Positions 21,068 through 31,817 of a stretch of 64,000 nucleotides of DNA are shown here, piece by piece. The DNA is taken from the NCBI GenBank assembly GCA_947561715.1, contig OX387202.1, positions 18,427,001 to 18,491,000 of the forward strand, read 5' to 3'. Position 1 is the first letter of the stretch. Each line of letters opens with the position of its first letter. Position numbers and translations under genes: made by a program. Source of the DNA: Ascidia mentula. Its lineage: Eukaryota > Chordata > Ascidiacea > Phlebobranchia > Ascidiidae. The notes under the pieces are model-generated. The model saw nothing but the letters and a program-made list of their open reading frames with translations, had not been told where the DNA came from and searched no databases.

Positions 21068-21961
21068 ATGACAAACGCTTTATATGAGGACAAAACGCTT
21101 GTTAAAAATTACAGCGAATTCAGACCAAGATACCGACAACAAGTTGTAGATTGTGTTTTACAAGAAGTGGAAAAGGTTTCAGGTTTAAAACCAAAATATC
21201 AACTCATGGTTGAAGTTGGTTGTGGAGGGGGACAAGCTACCAACGTCTTTGCTCCTTATTTCGACAAAGTCTTGGCTTCAGACATCAGTGAAGAGCAAAT
21301 AAAAGAAGCAAAACGACAAAATCAACACCAACATGTGACGTATAGCCTTGGACCAGCTGAAAGCATTTCAGTGGAAAATAAAAGTGTCGATTTGTTGGTT
21401 TCTGCAGAAGCGGTCCACTGGTTTGATTTGGATAAATTCTTTGCAGAAGCTTCACGAGTATTAAAGAAAAACGGAACATTGGCAATACTTGGTTACTGGG
21501 AACCAGAAATGGCGCCGAAAATCAATGGAATTTATCACGAGGAATTAAAAACTGTCACAAAGAGGATTTTGTCAAGTATTGAACTGGATTTTGCAAACGA
21601 GCAGTTGGCAAACTATAACGAGCTTGCGATAAAGTTTGCCAACGTTTTTCGTCAAATACCGTCTGACAAGAAACGTCAATTTGAAGTGAAACAAGTTTAT
21701 AATGACTGGACTCTGGCAACGGCAAAAAGCTACATGCGCTCTTTAGACGTGCACAACACATACATGAAAAGAAAGTGTGCTGAAACGTTAGCAAGCAAGG
21801 GAAAAGTAACAGAGGAAGATATAAAGGAGTTTGATTTAGCAGAATTGTTTGGCAGCAGAGTGAAAGAGCAACTCGGAGTCCAGGATATCGCCGACAACGA
21901 TCTTCAGTTGCGAGCTGATTTCGACATATTTATGCTGGTCGCAAACAACTTGCAAGTTTGA
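21068..21961 (+). CDS. SAM-dependent methyltransferase MT10, type A body on P2 N-terminus, 297 aa
   Basis: The first residues (MTNALYEDKTLVKNYSEF) and upstream DNA are of the P2 class otherwise seen on type B and D1 genes. The body and tail are type A. RYRQQ replaces the usual RYGQQ, EVEKV replaces EMEKV, and the post-core segment SLGPAESI is a mixture of the MT04 form (SLGPAE) and the type A form (ESISVENK). This is a clear recombination mosaic with a junction near codon 97. Confidence 0.92.
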   Translation: MTNALYEDKTLVKNYSEFRPRYRQQVVDCVLQEVEKVSGLKPKYQLMVEVGCGGGQATNVFAPYFDKVLASDISEEQIKEAKRQNQHQHVTYSLGPAESISVENKSVDLLVSAEAVHWFDLDKFFAEASRVLKKNGTLAILGYWEPEMAPKINGIYHEELKTVTKRILSSIELDFANEQLANYNELAIKFANVFRQIPSDKKRQFEVKQVYNDWTLATAKSYMRSLDVHNTYMKRKCAETLASKGKVTEEDIKEFDLAELFGSRVKEQLGVQDIADNDLQLRADFDIFMLVANNLQV

Positions 21962-23601
21962 AATACTTCCGTGTGTTTAAACGCATTTTGTTTAAAAGAC
22001 AACAACTGTACAAAAAAGCACGTTAACACAACAAGCTAACATATTAATTTTGCAAGATTACCTTTAGGTGGGGAATCAGACATTGCAGGAGTGGCATAAA
22101 TTTATATTTTATCTCATCTTCGCAGTACCTTGTGTATTTGCATTGCGCAACACTTGCTTTGTAAAAAATTTTGTCAAGCTTTACAGAAAACAACCAAAAG
22201 TTAAACCATTATGAGAATACCGTATGTTTGCTTAGTGGCTGACAACTCATGTTTTGCATTGCTTTAATGTAGGCCACAAATGTACTGAAGCGCTACGTAT
22301 TCTCTCGGCCAGAACGAAGAAATAAAAACTCGAAATAAAGATGGTCGTGCTCAGTAGTTGCCTGCAGTGCAATTAACCTAATGGTTTGACTTGTAAACGT
22401 ATTGTTCAAACTGCCAAGTGACTTTTAACATTCTTATATATCAAACATGCAAAATACTTTGTTTTGCTTGTTCTGTTGCAAATACAATGTTTTCAAGTTC
22501 TTAATGTGTCATGAAAAGAAATTACTCGGAACAATCGTAATGTTTGCAGTGTTAGTTTGTATACAAAACGCCGTGTGTCTGTCAATTTCTTTCAGTGCTC
22601 TTCACAAGAAAAAAATTGTTAAGGTTCGTAAGATCTAACTTACAGCATTTAATTTTCAATGTTACTAGAACAACTTCGTGTCCACGCTTCTAGTTTTAGA
22701 AAACATGTTTCGCTTTTTATTGAGCATCTTCAATTCTACAAACAAAATAAACAGAAAAGACATAGTTAATGCTAAAATGATAAAACGATAAAACTGGCCG
22801 AACAGTAGAAACCTCTGGTGCTAACATTCTAGACAGCACTCTGATCAGGTGTAACCAGTGACCTAATTTTGCATCACCACAGGCATCCATTGGTCATTCA
22901 GGTGAAACATCGATGAAAAGATTTAAAATAAAGAAATAAAATAAAATGAAATAGGTAGGGCTTACGTAACAGAAGGCAAAATTCATTTCTGAAATTGGTC
23001 CATTGGCAATTGGTCCAACAACCGCTAATGGACCAATTAGACATATACGAGGACAAATGGCACAAAAACTTAAACGCAAAAATCAAAAATTAAAAATTAA
23101 TTTTACCGTCGGTTACGTGAACCCGGCCAATTTCGTTTTTTTTTTAAATCTTTTAATCGTTGTTTCACCTGAATGACCAACGAATGCCTGCGGTGATGTA
23201 AAAGTAGGTCACTCGTTACGCCTGATCAGAGTGCTGTCCAGAATGTTAGCACCAGAGGTTTCTACTGTTCGGCAAGATTTATCGTTTTATCATTTTAGCA
23301 TTTAACTATGTCTTTTCTGTTTATTTTGTTTGTAAAACTGAAGATTCTTCAATAAAAAGCGAAACATGTTTTCTAAAGCTAGAAGCTTGTACACAAAGTT
23401 GTTCTAGTAACATTTAAAATTGAATTGAATGTTAACTTGTGTCACGCGAAAGAAGTGTTGCTGATTAGGTGGATTTCATGAAATAAAAACATATTATTGT
23501 TACAGCATTTAACCTTTGACAGCATTTTTAGCAAAAAACGCCGGAGAAAAAGCACAAAGATTTTAAACTAGAAAGTGAAACAAATACTTATTTAAAACAA
23601 A
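21962..23601. other. Spacer: A 3' flank, foldback element, P2 proximal region
   Basis: The type A 3' flank continues to about 22380, followed by part of the P2 module, the foldback insertion (22653-23499, flanked by direct repeats) and ~90 bases of P2 proximal sequence ending ttaaaacaaa before MT11. Confidence 0.65.
22653..23499. mobile_element. Foldback element, copy 1, with ~280-bp inverted arms
   Basis: Arms at ~22651-22932 and ~23137-23421 are inverted copies: atgttactagaacaactt at the left, aagttgttctagtaacat at the right, and tggtcattcaggtgaaac answered by gtttcacctgaatgacca inside. The loop has its own hairpin (ttggtccatt at 22995 and 23012, complement aatggaccaa near 23030). The sequence ttacagcatttaa flanks the whole insertion at 22640-22652 and 23500-23512, consistent with a 13-bp target duplication. 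A ~78-bp non-inverted tail lies between the right arm and the second repeat. No transposase is visible. The second copy is at 28361-29206. Confidence 0.8.
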
Positions 23602-24492
23602 ATGGCAAACGCTTTATATGAAGACAAAACACTTGTCAAAAACTACAGTGAATTCAGACCAAGATACGGGCAACAAGTTGTAGATTGTGTTTTACAAGAA
23701 ATGGAAAAGGTTTCAGGTTTAAAACCAAAATATCAACTCATGGTTGAAGTTGGTTGTGGAGGGGGACAAGCTACCAACGTCTTTGCTCCTTATTTCGACA
23801 AAGTCTTGGCTTCAGACATCAGTGAAGAGCAAATAAAAGAAGCAAAACGACAAAATCAACACCAACATGTAACCTACAGTCTTGGAGCAGCTGAACAAAT
23901 AAAAGGTGCAAATAGAAGTGTTGATTTATTGCTTGCAGCGCAATCTGCCCACTGGTTCGACTTGGAAAAGTTTTTGGTCGAAGCCAACAGAGTACTTAAA
24001 CCAGATGGAACACTAGCACTAATTTACTATAATGGTCCAATAGCAACACCAAAAATCGACGGTAAATTTCAACAACATTCAAGGACAGTCATTAAAAATA
24101 TTTTGGAGGAAATCATATTGGCAAATCCAGGCGAGCATTACAAGCAGCACTGGGAAATCATCAACAATTATCCAAACATTTACAGACAAATTCCATCTTA
24201 CAACACACGCCGTGCTACAGTGAAGCAAACATACGACTGGACATTTGCAAATGTGAAAGGTATGTTTAAGGCAATCGACGTTTATACAACTTACATGGAG
24301 AAAAAGAGGAATGAGATATTGGATGTCAAAGGTCAAGTCACCGATGACGACATGAAAGCTGTAGACCTGGCAGAAGTTTTCGGCAACAAAGTAAAAGATG
24401 TTCTTGGTGTTAAGGAAATAGATGACAAAGAACTTCAACTAAAGATGGAGTTTGAAATGTTTGTTATTGTGGCAAATAACCTACAATCATAA
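23602..24492 (+). CDS. SAM-dependent methyltransferase MT11, type B, 296 aa
   Basis: It belongs to the MT04 sub-version of type B (SAHWFDLEKFLVEANRVL, ATPKIDGKFQQHSRT). Private changes are AAEQIKGANRS, LIYYNGPIA and TRRATVKQTYDW. The core is unaltered. It is P2-driven with MANALYEDKTLVKNYSEF. A foldback element ends ~100 bases upstream of the ATG. ATTAAA is at 24576-24581. Confidence 0.92.
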   Translation: MANALYEDKTLVKNYSEFRPRYGQQVVDCVLQEMEKVSGLKPKYQLMVEVGCGGGQATNVFAPYFDKVLASDISEEQIKEAKRQNQHQHVTYSLGAAEQIKGANRSVDLLLAAQSAHWFDLEKFLVEANRVLKPDGTLALIYYNGPIATPKIDGKFQQHSRTVIKNILEEIILANPGEHYKQHWEIINNYPNIYRQIPSYNTRRATVKQTYDWTFANVKGMFKAIDVYTTYMEKKRNEILDVKGQVTDDDMKAVDLAEVFGNKVKDVLGVKEIDDKELQLKMEFEMFVIVANNLQS

Positions 24493-24924
24493 ACGTCATT
24501 TGTTTACAAAATATTTCTGCTCGTTCTGTTGCAAGTTATGTGATTCTGTAAAAAGTTGTTGTTCATAAAATGTACATTAAAGTAAATCCATTACTCTCAA
24601 CGAATTCAAAATATATGACGTAATCTGCCAGTTGACTACCGGATGTATATTTTCATCGGTTGGCACGTCCACTTAATAAATCGTCTCACGTCTGTGACGA
24701 AACAAACTGCACACGTGCATCAAAAAAATATCCCATGCATGCCTGAGCACAGGTGAAACGGTACGTTACGGATCATTAACCACACACGGTGAAAGTTGTT
24801 TTCGCAGCAAAAACATCGACAGTCTGCCTCCTTTCAAAAATTGAAAATGTCTTGGGAGCGTGTAAAAAAGACCAGTTCCACATGATAATGTAGTCCATTC
24901 AAAATTGTTAAAATAACACATCTC

Positions 24925-25022
24925 GTGCATCGTGCATCGTGCATCGTGCATCGTGCATCGTGCATCGTGCATCGTGCATCGTGCATCGTGCATCGTGCAT
25001 CGTGCATCGTGCATCGTGCATC
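24925..25022. repeat. 7-bp tandem repeat (GTGCATC), 14 units
   Basis: It is a perfect array of 98 bases at the P3 position, ending 231 bases before the minigene ATG. The unit is not a multiple of three, so all frames cycle through the same heptapeptide-like translation; this is not a protein. Confidence 0.95.
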
Positions 25023-25252
25023 ATAACAGTGAGGTATTCATCAGTAACAATGATCATGGCATTTAGTCTCAATATAAGTGTAAATAGAAAATATAAATGC
25101 AAGTGAAAAGCATCAATTCTGGCGAAGCACAAGAAATTTTGAACACAAATGTGAAAAACCACTGACATAAGATATCAACGGAAACTTGTACACTTATAGC
25201 AAAACTTTTATAAATTTCAGAAACTGAACATCAACAGCACATTTGAAGCAAA

Positions 25253-25346
25253 ATGACACTCCCTCTATGTGAGGACAAACAACGATCTTCAGTTGAGAGC
25301 TGATTTTGACATATTTATGCTGGTCGCAAACAACTTGCAAGTTTGA
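25253..25346 (+). pseudogene. 94-bp methyltransferase minigene, third copy
   Basis: It has the same fusion junction and 16-codon out-of-frame reading as the copies at 9773 and 12355. The base before the ATG context differs (gcaaaATG rather than gcacaATG). Confidence 0.85.
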
Positions 25347-26442
25347 AATACTTTCGTGTGTTTCAACGCACTTTTGTTTGAAAGACAACAACTGTAGAAA
25401 GCACGTTAACCCAACAAGCTAACATATTAATTTTGCAAGATTAACTGTAGGTGGGGAATCAGACATTGCAGGAGTGGCATGAATTTATATTTCATCTCAT
25501 CTTCGCATTGCCGATTGTATTTTCATTGCGCAATACTTGCTTTGTAAAAATTTTTGTCAAGCTTTACAGAAAACAACCAAAAGTTAAACCATTATGAGAA
25601 TACCTTATGTTTTCTTAGTGGCTGACAGCTCATGTTTAACATTGCTTTAATGTAGGCCACAAATGTACTGAAGCGCTACGTATTCTCTCGGCCAGAACGA
25701 AGAAATAAAAATTCGAAATAAAGATGGTCGTGCTCAGTAGTTGCCTGCAGTGCAATTAACCTAATGGTTTGACTTGTAAACGTATTGTTCAAACTGCCAA
25801 GTCACTTATAACATTCTTATATATTAAACATGCAAAATACTTTGTTTTGCTTGTTCTGTTGCAAATACAGCCAATTGTATTGTTTTTACATTTACTCAGA
25901 AAACACACGAGAGGAAATTTGCAGTAGAAATATATTGCTATGAAACCACTGGGCTGATATATCAGATATATATTTGTTACACTGTGACAAGCAGTTTTTG
26001 TCCCAAGCGTTCAATGAATTGGAGAAAACACAAGCAGAAAAAAGTTGGCCAAAAAGCATCCAAGCGTTAATGCAACGCAGAAAATCGTCAGATGGGTTGG
26101 AATGTATAATAGAGCTGTGAGATGAGTGTGCAAAAATAGTCCAGACTGCTGTCATTTTGGCTTCGCAGATGCTTAACGAAGGTTCGCAAACAGTGTTTTC
26201 AAGTTCTTAATGTGGCATGAAAAGAAATTACTCGGAACAATCGTAATGTTTGCAGTGTTAGTTTGAATACAAAACGCCGTGTGTCCGTCAATTTCTTTCA
26301 GTGCTCTTCAGAAGAAAAAAAAAATTTCCTAATATCTAACTTACAGCATTTAACCTTTGACAGCTCTTTTAGCAAAAAACGCCGGAGAAACAGCGCAAAG
26401 ATTGTAAACTAGAAAGTGAAACAAATACTTATTTAAAACAAA

Positions 26443-27336
26443 ATGGCAAACGCTTTATATGAGGACAAAACACTTGTCAAAAATTACAGCGAATTCAGAC
26501 CAAGATACCGACAAAAAGTTGTAGATTGTGTTTTACAAGAAATGGAAAAGGTTTCAGGTTTAAAACCAAAATATCAACTCATGGTTGAAGTTGGTTGTGG
26601 AGGGGGACAAGCTACCAACGTCTTTGCTCCTTATTTCGACAAAGTCTTGGCTTCAGACATCAGTGAAGAGCAAATAAAAGAAGCGAAACGACAAAATCAA
26701 CACCAACATGTGACATACTACCTTGGACAAGCTGAAAGCATTTCAGTGGAAAATAAAAGTGTTGATTTGTTGCTTTCTGCCGAGGCGGTCCACTGGTTTG
26801 ATTTGGAAAAATTCTTTGCCGAAGCTTCACGAGTATTAAAGAAAAATGGAACATTGGCAATACTTGGTTACTGGGAACCAGAAATGGCGCCAAAAATCGA
26901 TGGAATTTATCACGAGGAATTAAAAACAGTCATAAAAAGGATTTTTTCAAGTATTGAACTGGATTTTGCAAACGAGCAGTTGGCAAACTATAACGAACTT
27001 GCGATCAAGTTTGCCAACGTTTTTCGTCAAATACCGTCTGACAACAAACGTCAATTTGAAGTGAAACAAGTTTTCAATGACTGGACTCTGGCTACGGCAA
27101 AAAGCTACATGCGCTCTTTAGACGTGCACAACACATACATGAAAACAAAATGTTCTGAAACGTTAGCAAGCAAGGGAAAAGTAACAGAGGAAGATATAAA
27201 GGAGTTTGATTTGGCAGAATTGTTTGGCAGCAGAGTGAAAGAGCAACTCGGAGTCCAGGATATCGCCGACAACGATCTTCAGTTGAGAGCTGATTTTGAC
27301 ATATTTATGCTGGTCGCAAACAACTTGCAAGTTTGA
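26443..27336 (+). CDS. SAM-dependent methyltransferase MT12, type A body on P2 N-terminus, 297 aa
   Basis: It starts MANALYEDKTLVKNYSEF with RYRQKVVDCV (two changes from RYGQQVVDCV). The body is type A from YYLGQAESISV onward. It shares KTKCSETLASKG with MT06, whereas MT10 has KRKCAETLASKG, so it has its own mosaic history. Private changes are KRIFSSIELD and VFNDWTL. The motifs are intact. Confidence 0.92.
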   Translation: MANALYEDKTLVKNYSEFRPRYRQKVVDCVLQEMEKVSGLKPKYQLMVEVGCGGGQATNVFAPYFDKVLASDISEEQIKEAKRQNQHQHVTYYLGQAESISVENKSVDLLLSAEAVHWFDLEKFFAEASRVLKKNGTLAILGYWEPEMAPKIDGIYHEELKTVIKRIFSSIELDFANEQLANYNELAIKFANVFRQIPSDNKRQFEVKQVFNDWTLATAKSYMRSLDVHNTYMKTKCSETLASKGKVTEEDIKEFDLAELFGSRVKEQLGVQDIADNDLQLRADFDIFMLVANNLQV

Positions 27337-29308
27337 AATACTTCCGTGTGTTTAAACGCATTTTGTTTAAAAGACAACAACTGTACAAAAAAGCACGTTA
27401 ACACAACAAGTTAACATATTAATTTTGTAAGATTAACTGTATGTGGGGAATCAGATATTGCAGTTGTGGCATGAATTTATATTTCATCTCATCTTCGCAT
27501 TGCCGATTGTATTTTCATTGCGCAATACTTGCTTTGTAAAAATTTTTGTCAAGCTTTACAGAAAACAACCAAAAGTTAAACCATTATGAGAATACCTTAT
27601 GTTTTCTTAGTGGCTGACAGCTCATGTTTAACATTGCTTTAATGTAGGCCACAAATGTACAGAAGCGCTACGTATTCTCTCGGCCAGAACGAAGAAATAA
27701 AAACTCGAAATAAAAATGGTCGTGCTCAGTAGTTGCCTGCAGTGCAATTAACCTAATGGTTTGACTTGTAAACGTATTGTTCAAACTGCCAAGTCACTTA
27801 TAACATTCTTATATATTAAACATGCAAAATACTTTGTTTTGCTTGTTCTGTTGCAAATACAGCCAATTGTATTGCTTTTACATTTACTCAGAAAACACAC
27901 GAGAGCAAATTTGCAGTAGAAATAAATAGCTATGAAACCACTGGGCTGATATATCAGATATGTAGTTGTTACACAGTGACAAGCAGTTTTTTGTCCCTAG
28001 CGTTCAATAAATTGGAGAAAACACAAGCAGAAAAAAGTTGGCCAAAAAGCATCCAAGCGTTAATGCAACGCAGAAAATCGTCAGATGGGTCAGAGTGCAA
28101 AAAAGCGCGGTGAGATGAGTGCAAAAAAAGTCGAGACACAAGACAGACTGCTGTCATTTTGGCTTCGCAGATGCTTAACGAAGGTTCGCAAACAGTGCTT
28201 TCAAGTTCTTAATGAGGCATGAAAAGAAATTACTCGGAACAATCGTAATGTTTGCAGTGACAGTTTGTTGACAAAACGCCGTGTGTTTGTCAATTTCTTT
28301 CAGTGCTCTTCAGAAGAAAAAAATTCTTAAGGTTCGTAAGATCTAACTTACAGCATTTAATTTTAAATGTTACTAGAACAACTTCGTGTCCACGCTTCTA
28401 GTTTTAGAAAACATGTTTCGCTTTTTATTGAGCAACTTCAATTCTACAAACAAAATAAACAGAAAAGACATAGTTAATGCTAAAATGATAAAACGATAAA
28501 ACAGGCCGAACAGTAGAAACCTCTGGTGCTAACATTCTGGACAGCACTCTGATCAGGTGTATCGAGTGACCTACTTTTGCATCACCACAGGCATCCATTG
28601 GTCATTCCGGTGAAACATCGATGAAAAGATTTAAAATAAAGAAATAAAATAAAATAGGTGGGGCTTACGTAACAGAAGGCAAAATTCATTTCTGAAATTG
28701 GTCCATTGGCAATTGGTCCAACAACCGCCAATGGACCAATTAGACATATACGAGGGCAAATGGCACAAAAACTTAAACGCAAAATTCAAAAATTAATTTT
28801 ACCGTCGGTTACGTGAACCCGGCCCATTTCGTTTTATTTTAAATCTTTTAATCGATGTTTCACCTGAATGACCAACGAATGCCTGCGGTGATGCAAAAGT
28901 AGGTCACTCGTTACGCCTGATCAGAGTGCTGTCCAGAATGTTAGCACCAGAGGTTTCTACTGTTCGGCCAGTTTTATCGTTTTATCATTTTAGCATTTAA
29001 CTATGTCTTTTCTGTTTATTTTGTTTGTAGAACTGAAGATTCTTTAATAAAAAGCGAAACATGTTTTCTAAAGCTAGAAGCGTGGACACAAAGTTGTTCT
29101 AGTAGCATATAAAATTGAATTGAATGTTAACTTGAAGGTTAACTTGTGTTACGCGAAAGAAGTGTTGCTGATTAGGTGGATTTCATGAAATAAAAACATA
29201 TTATTGTTACAGCATTTAACCTTTGACAGCATTTTTAGCAAAAAACGCCGGAGAAAAAGGACAAAGATTTTAAACTAGAAAGTGAAACAAATATTTATTT
29301 AAAACAAA
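27337..29308. other. Spacer: A 3' flank, P2 region with foldback copy 2
   Basis: The type A 3' flank runs to about 27800, then P2 sequence, the foldback insertion (28361-29206) and ~100 bases of P2 proximal region before the MT13 ATG. No gene is seen. Confidence 0.6.
28361..29206. mobile_element. Foldback element, copy 2
   Basis: It is a close copy of 22653-23499 at the same relative site, with the same ttacagcatttaa direct repeats at 28348-28360 and 29207-29219, and arms reaching from about 28359 to 29116. Differences include a shortened loop (aaaatgaaat missing) and gttaacttgaaggttaacttg in the tail. Sharing the exact insertion point shows it was duplicated with the gene, not inserted twice. 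Confidence 0.8.
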
Positions 29309-30196
29309 ATGACTAACGTTTTATATGAGGACAAAACGCTTGTCAAAAATTACAGCGAATTCAGACCAAGATACGGACAACAAGTTGTCAATTGTGTTTT
29401 ACAAGAAATGGAAAAGGTTTCAGGTTTAAAACCAAAATATCAACTTATGGTTGAAGTTGGTTGTGGAGGGGGACAAGCTACCAACGTCTTTGCTCCTTAT
29501 TTCAACAAAGTCTTGGCTTCAGACATCAGTGAAGAACAAATAAAAGAAGCAAAACGACAGAATCAACACCAACATGTGACATATTGCCAAGGACGGGCTG
29601 AGGATATTAAAGTTGCAGATGGAAGTGTTGATTTGCTGTTAGCAGCAGAAGCGGCACAGTATTTTAATTCCAAAAGGTTTTTCGATGAGGTTTCTCGAGT
29701 TCTCAAACAGCACGGAGTCCTAGCTTTGATCGGATATACCGCACCCACCATGGTTCCTGTTATAAACGGAAAGCAGAAGAATGAGTTTGCAAGTGTCTTG
29801 CAGAATCTATTAAACGAGACTATAGAAAACTTTATAGATACTCATGACGAACAACGCCGAGAATGTGTTCTAAAATACCGGAATATTTACGACAACATTC
29901 CCGCCGACCAAAAAAAACAATTCGAAGTGGAAGACACGAAACTAAATTGGACTTTGGCGACAGCAAAAGGTCTGCTTCGATCGACTGATATTTACCCAAG
30001 TTATATGGAGAGAAAACGTAAAGAAATACTGGAAAGCAAGGGAGAAGTAACAGAGAAGGACATGAGGGATGTGGATTTTTCAGAAATATACGGGGAAACC
30101 GTTAAACAAAAGTTGGGAGTTCCCACCTTGCACGATGAAGATTTACATTTGATCGCGCAGTATGAGTTTTTCATACTAACTGCTACTAGTCTATAA
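29309..30196 (+). CDS. SAM-dependent methyltransferase MT13, type D1, 295 aa
   Basis: It carries the P2-class N-terminus (MTNVLYEDKTLVKNYSEF) and VVNCVLQ in place of VVDCVLQ. PYFNKVLASD has N66 where all others have D66. The motif II end reads AAQYFNSKRFFDEV instead of AAHWF, a histidine/tryptophan loss shared with MT15. The body is LIGYTAPTMVPVINGKQKNEF. A stop after TATSL removes the last two residues of the usual TATGLKA. Confidence 0.92.
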   Translation: MTNVLYEDKTLVKNYSEFRPRYGQQVVNCVLQEMEKVSGLKPKYQLMVEVGCGGGQATNVFAPYFNKVLASDISEEQIKEAKRQNQHQHVTYCQGRAEDIKVADGSVDLLLAAEAAQYFNSKRFFDEVSRVLKQHGVLALIGYTAPTMVPVINGKQKNEFASVLQNLLNETIENFIDTHDEQRRECVLKYRNIYDNIPADQKKQFEVEDTKLNWTLATAKGLLRSTDIYPSYMERKRKEILESKGEVTEKDMRDVDFSEIYGETVKQKLGVPTLHDEDLHLIAQYEFFILTATSL

Positions 30197-30290
30197 TAAG
30201 TGGGAAATGTCAAACCAACCAGAAACCATTGATAAGCACAACATTTCAATCCCAAGTGCAAATGCAAAAAATAATATGTACATAATTTAT

Positions 30291-30412
30291 ATTGGTAAAT
30301 TTGTATGCCAACGTTTTTCCTCAAATACCATCTGACAACAACCTCGATTTGAAATGAAACAAATTTACAGCGACTGGACTCTGACAACTGCTAAAAGAAA
30401 GTCCGAAATATT
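30291..30412 (+). pseudogene. Relic of a type A methyltransferase 3' end
   Basis: It matches 4024-4160: bases for the QIPSDN to NDWTL region of type A, then a jump into the 3' flank (gtccgaaatatttc). It has a different internal deletion from the first relic and no open frame. Confidence 0.65.
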
Positions 30413-31039
30413 TCTGTGTGTTTAAACGCATTTTTGTTTAGAAGACATTAACACACCATTCTTATGTGCAACACATGTAAAATACTTTGTATCGCTTGTT
30501 CTGTTGCAAATACAGCCAATCGTATTGCTTTTACCTTTACTCAAAAAACACACGAGGGCAAATTTGCAGTAGAAATAAATAGTTATGAAACCACTGGGCT
30601 GATATATCAGATGGCTCTTACACAGTGACAAGCGTTTTTTCTTGCTATCTTTCAACGAACTGGACGAAGCAGAAATAGAAAAAAGTTGGCCAAAAATGCA
30701 TCCAAGCGGTAATGCAACGAAAAACATCGTCAGATGGCTCACAATGTATTCTCACCACGGTGGGGTGAGTGTTCAAAAAGTGTTGAGACACAAGACAGAC
30801 TGCTGTCATTTTGGCTTCGCATATACTCAACCTAAGTTCGCAAACAATGTTTTCAGGTTTTTAATATAGCATAAAAAGAAATTACTCGAAACAAGCATAA
30901 TGCTCATCGTATTAGTTTGTATACGAAACGCCGGGTCTGTAAAATTCTTTCAATTCTCTTCAAAGAAAAAAAAAACTGTGAAGATTGCCAAGATCTAACT
31001 TGCCAAATTCAACCCTTGACAGCATTTAGACATGATATT

Positions 31040-31142
31040 TGTTAAACCATTATACCCAAGGGGTGCCCTCCCCTTAAAGAAATAACATACAATGCCATGC
31101 ACTAGTAATTTTGCCTTTTTTCCCACTGCACTTGTCTTGACC
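31040..31142 (+). repeat. Copia LTR fragment (solo)
   Basis: It starts TGTTAAACCATTATACCC and aligns with the copia 5' LTR at 5156 through gattttgcc-like and tcttgacct sequence, then joins at ~31142 to type B 3' flank sequence (cacttaatgaatcg). The left flank (cttgacagcatttagacatg) is identical to that of the full element, so it is the same insertion carried by duplication. Confidence 0.7.
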
Positions 31143-31817
31143 TGCACTTAATGAATCGACACACGTCTGTGACGAAACAAACTGCACACGTGCATCAATA
31201 AAATATCCCATGCATGCCTGAGCACAAGTTAAACGTTACGTTAGGGGTCATTACCCATAAACGGTCAAAGTTGTCTTCGCAGCAAAAACATCGACAGTCT
31301 GACTCCCAAAGAGAAAATGACTTGGGGGATTTAGGTGAAGAAATGTAGTTAAGTTTCTTGGCCAAACGGTAAAAGGGTTCAGTTTAAAACTTTATCAAGA
31401 TACTTTGGGATTGTGATATTCCTCTCAGTATTAGGTGAGGACAATTAACTAGATTTGGAGACATCAAATAGCCAAAAAAGTTATCAAAGTGTAAAAAAGA
31501 TCAGTTCTACATGTTAATTAAATTTCTTTAAAATTATTCAAAATGCCTTATCTCGTACATCGTGCATCATAACAGTGAGGTATTCATGAGTAACAATAAT
31601 CATGGCATTTAGTCTCAACATAAGTGTAAATAGAAAATATAAATGCAAGTGAAAAGCATCAATTCTGGCAGAGCGCAAAAAATTGAACACAAATGAGAGG
31701 CTTGGGTCTAAAATGCTTTAGAACGACTGGCATAAGATATCTCTGGAAATTTGTATACTCAAAGAAGAACTTTTTTTAATTTTGAAAACTGAAAAACAGC
31801 ATCACATTTTAAGCACA

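Larger units (their letters stand above)
24493..26442. other. Spacer: B 3' flank, P3 remnant with repeat and minigene, A 3' flank, P2 region
   Basis: The parts in order are the type B 3' flank (to ~24840), P3 module with the 14-unit 7-bp array, minigene 25253-25346, type A 3' flank (to ~25790), and P2 module containing the empty foldback site (ttacagcatttaa at ~26342), ending cttatttaaaacaaa. Confidence 0.6.
30197..31817. other. Spacer: gene relic, P2 segment, LTR scar, B 3' flank, P3 region
   Basis: The parts are a C/D 3' flank, an A-type relic (30291-30412), P2 sequence (~30470-31035), a copia LTR fragment (31040-31142) fused to a type B 3' flank (31143 to ~31320), then a P3 module with two 7-bp units (31555-31568). 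Compared with MT03-MT04, a whole type B gene and the copia interior appear to have been deleted here. The usual P3 acceptor CAG is lost (tttgaaaactg). Confidence 0.65.
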
